A DNA stretch of 7,313 bases from Bilophila wadsworthia ATCC 49260 (GTDB taxonomy: Bacteria > Desulfobacterota > Desulfovibrionia > Desulfovibrionales > Desulfovibrionaceae): the NCBI RefSeq assembly GCF_000701705.1, contig NZ_JNJP01000127.1:1-7313 (forward strand), in the 5' to 3' direction. This document shows positions 6,003 through 7,313 of this stretch, piece by piece. Position numbers and translations under genes: made by a program. Numbering within the stretch: the first letter of the stretch is position 1; the number at the start of each line of letters is the position of its first letter. Under the pieces are notes generated by a model. It was not told the DNA's origin and ran no database searches. It worked only from the letters and a program-made list of their open reading frames with translations.

Positions 6003-6800
6003 GTGAGCATCTCCAAGTCCGCATTTTCCCTGTCCAAGGATGAATACGAAGGTACCGGCAAGCGGCTGTTCATCGGTCTGGTGATCGGCACGGCCATCCT
6101 GCTCTGCGTGCTGCTTCTGCTCATCTGGCTTGTCCCGACCATCGGGTTCGCGGCCATCCATCCGTGGCTCCCGTTCATCGCGGGCATCGTCTTCGGCGGG
6201 GCCATCCTCGGAATCCTTTGGCTTTCCGTGGGGCTGGTGCTCCACGCCTACACCGGAAAGCCCATACTCGGCACATCGCGCCTGCGCGGCATCACTATCC
6301 GCCTGCTCCTGCCGATCATGGAGCTCATGGGCCGGATGATGCGCATCCCCGTAGCCGCCGTGCGCCGTTCCTTCATCAAGGTCAACAACGAGCTGGTCCT
6401 CAGCAGCGGCATCCAGTGCGAGCCGCGCCAGCTTCTCGTGCTCCTGCCCCACTGCATCCAGTCGAGCCGCTGCACCCACCGCCTTACCTACCACATCGAC
6501 AACTGCGCCCGCTGCGGGGCCTGCCCGCTCAAGGACGTACTCAACCTGCGGGACACCTACGGCGTGCAGGTCGCCATCGCCACCGGGGGAACCATCGCCC
6601 GCCGCATCGTCGTGCAGGCCCGCCCCAAGCTCATCGTAGCCGTGGCCTGCGAGCGCGATCTGTCCTCCGGCATTCAGGATACGCACCCCCTGCCGGTCTT
6701 CGGCGTCATCAACGAACGGCCCAACGGCCCCTGCCTCGACACCTTCGTCAGCATCCGGCGGCTCGAATCCGCCATCCGGCATTTCATCGGCATACAGTAG
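6003..6800 (+). CDS. DUF116 family membrane protein, Cys-rich
   Basis: This 265-residue protein matches the DUF116 family, conserved in anaerobic bacteria and archaea and of unknown function. Two membrane helices lie at about 22-44 and 54-82, and the remainder should face the cytoplasm. The conserved domain (about 140-260) contains LLPHCIQ (147-153), Cys157, the ferredoxin-like cluster Cys168-x2-Cys171-x2-Cys174, IATGGTIARR (192-201), AVACERDL (213-220) with Cys216, and NGPCLDT (241-247) with Cys244. The seven conserved-looking cysteines suggest an Fe-S cluster or other metal; that is inference. The GTG at 6003 is the only start between an in-frame TGA (5961-5963) and the first helix, and its Shine-Dalgarno is poor. 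It lies 167 bases behind fmt on the same strand, a neighbour relation I recall from Desulfovibrio genomes. It may share the def-fmt transcript unless the intervening hairpins uncouple it. Confidence 0.85.
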   Translation: MSISKSAFSLSKDEYEGTGKRLFIGLVIGTAILLCVLLLLIWLVPTIGFAAIHPWLPFIAGIVFGGAILGILWLSVGLVLHAYTGKPILGTSRLRGITIRLLLPIMELMGRMMRIPVAAVRRSFIKVNNELVLSSGIQCEPRQLLVLLPHCIQSSRCTHRLTYHIDNCARCGACPLKDVLNLRDTYGVQVAIATGGTIARRIVVQARPKLIVAVACERDLSSGIQDTHPLPVFGVINERPNGPCLDTFVSIRRLESAIRHFIGIQ

Positions 6801-6843
6801 AATGGCGTATGCCTCCGGCGGCGGGGATACACTCTTTGCCGCC
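6789..6843 (+). other. Two stem-loops at the DUF116 gene end
   Basis: GGCATAC (6789-6795) pairs with GTATGCC (6807-6813), placing the DUF116 stop codon in an 11-base loop. Directly after it GGCGGC (6817-6822) pairs with GCCGCC (6838-6843). Neither is followed by T residues, so a terminator role is uncertain. They may protect the 3' end of the transcript or weakly separate the DUF116 gene from the small gene downstream. Confidence 0.35.
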
Positions 6844-6853
6844 AAAGAAGTGC

Positions 6854-6915
6854 TTCAGGTACCTGAAAGCCGTCGCCACTTTATTGACTTTCGTTATCAC
6901 TTGTAACATGGTTAC
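6854..6915. promoter_or_regulatory. Two palindromes upstream of the small membrane gene
   Basis: TTCAGGTACCTGAA (6854-6867) is a perfect 14-bp palindrome. GTAACATGGTTAC (6903-6915) is a 5-bp inverted repeat around ATG. Between them, TTGACT at 6884-6889 is a good -35 hexamer match, but no -10 box lies at 16-18 bases. Placed 39-100 bases before the small gene, the palindromes could be operator sites for a dimeric regulator. No regulator gene is in the window. Confidence 0.35.
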
Positions 6916-6953
6916 GGCCTCATCAATCCCCAATTTCCTTGCGTGAGGCCCAC

Positions 6954-7190
6954 ATGCTGAAAAACGTCTCCACTCCGGCGTCCCTGTTGCTTCTTTCGTG
7001 CAGTATTCTTATTTTTACAGCGGCATACGCCTTCATCAACAGGTATCAGTTCCTTGCCACCGAGACCCAAGTCATCAAGTACGATACATTCACAAACACC
7101 ATGACCGGCTACCGGGGCTCCACTGCGGAAGAAGTCAATCTCGATACCGGGGCGTATCGCAACTACAATATCATCAAAACCACCCGCTGA
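6954..7190 (+). CDS. Small single-pass membrane protein, unrecognised
   Basis: This 78-residue protein has a short N terminus with one Lys (MLKN), a hydrophobic helix at about 9-28 (ASLLLLSCSILIFTAAYAFI) and a 50-residue polar tail rich in Tyr, Thr and Asn (YQFLATETQVIKYDTF and onward). I recognise no family. Cys16 follows LLS, weakly lipobox-like, but the hydrophobic stretch continues past it, so an uncleaved membrane anchor with a periplasmic tail is more likely than a lipoprotein. I prefer the ATG at 6954, with GTGAGG 5 bases upstream; a TTG at 6939 would add five residues. Supporting evidence for a real gene is the Shine-Dalgarno, the membrane helix and the strong terminator 13 bases past the stop. 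Its GC content (31 of 60 at 7021-7080) is below that of def-fmt. Confidence 0.65.
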   Translation: MLKNVSTPASLLLLSCSILIFTAAYAFINRYQFLATETQVIKYDTFTNTMTGYRGSTAEEVNLDTGAYRNYNIIKTTR

Positions 7191-7203
7191 TCTCCTCAAC
7201 GGG

Positions 7204-7234
7204 AAAAGCCGGAGACGATTCCTCCGGCTTTTTT
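7204..7234 (+). terminator. Strong intrinsic terminator after the small gene
   Basis: AAAAGCCGGAG (7204-7214) pairs perfectly with CTCCGGCTTTT (7222-7232) around a 7-base loop, and the T run covers 7229-7234. This is a textbook factor-independent terminator for the plus strand, 13 bases after the stop of the small membrane gene. The A run on the other arm gives four T on the minus strand, so it may also stop a converging transcript. The remaining 79 bases (7235-7313) show no gene or clear signal. Confidence 0.92.
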
Positions 7235-7313
7235 GCTTTCTCCAAGCGGTTCCGGGAGACGTACGCCTCCGAAACAAAAATATGCGTCCACTCTATCTGC
7301 CGTTAGCCCATAC

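Noticed and set aside
5979..6845. 288-codon minus-strand frame opposite the DUF116 gene
   Set aside because: It is a shadow of third-position GC bias, with a low-complexity Asp/Gly/Glu-rich translation and no recognisable motif, whereas the plus strand encodes membrane helices and conserved Cys motifs.
1..7313. CRISPR array, tRNA or rRNA genes, complete insertion sequence
   Set aside because: I saw no regularly spaced repeats, no cloverleaf-like segment and no transposase reading frame on either strand.

Overview
The window is high-GC bacterial chromosomal DNA. Gene order (def-fmt followed by a DUF116 gene; a DHH phosphoesterase divergent from maf) and the GC-rich terminator style point to Desulfovibrionaceae (Desulfovibrio/Bilophila-like sulfidogens). 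That is recognition from memory, not a database match. Six of the seven genes are assigned to known families: a DHH phosphoesterase, Maf, a type IV prepilin-like protein, a tRNA-dihydrouridine synthase, peptide deformylase plus methionyl-tRNA formyltransferase, and a DUF116 membrane protein. The seventh is an unrecognised 78-residue membrane-anchored protein.

Layout. 1-414: no gene; a run of hairpins, including a putative terminator for an unseen upstream gene, an IS200/IS605-like hairpin, a perfect 16-bp inverted repeat, and the terminator of the next gene. 415-1437 (-): DHH phosphoesterase. 1438-1526: divergent spacer. 1527-2207 (+): maf. 2174-3052 (-): prepilin-like protein whose 3' end overlaps maf tail to tail. 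3135-4142 (-): dus. 4143-4311: divergent spacer. 4312-4830 and 4831-5835 (+): def and fmt, with the fmt start directly after the def stop. 5836-6002: spacer with three consecutive stem-loops. 6003-6800 (+): DUF116 protein. 6801-6953: spacer with palindromes. 6954-7190 (+): small membrane protein, closed by a textbook intrinsic terminator at 7204-7234.

How the genes fit. Fmt formylates initiator Met-tRNA and Def removes the formyl group from new proteins, so they form a classical translation-initiation pair. Dus modifies tRNA and is transcribed divergently from them. Maf (non-canonical or excess NTP hydrolysis) and the DHH protein (small phosphoester or oligonucleotide hydrolysis) are plausible nucleotide housekeeping enzymes. 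The prepilin-like gene is the outlier: its central part is far poorer in GC than its neighbours, and no other pilus or secretion gene is present.

I see no convincing new multi-gene system. The best leads are the structured fmt-DUF116 spacer, the low-GC pilin gene with its overlap into maf, the Cys-rich DUF116 protein, the unrecognised small membrane protein with upstream palindromes, and the possible IS200/IS605 end at the left edge.
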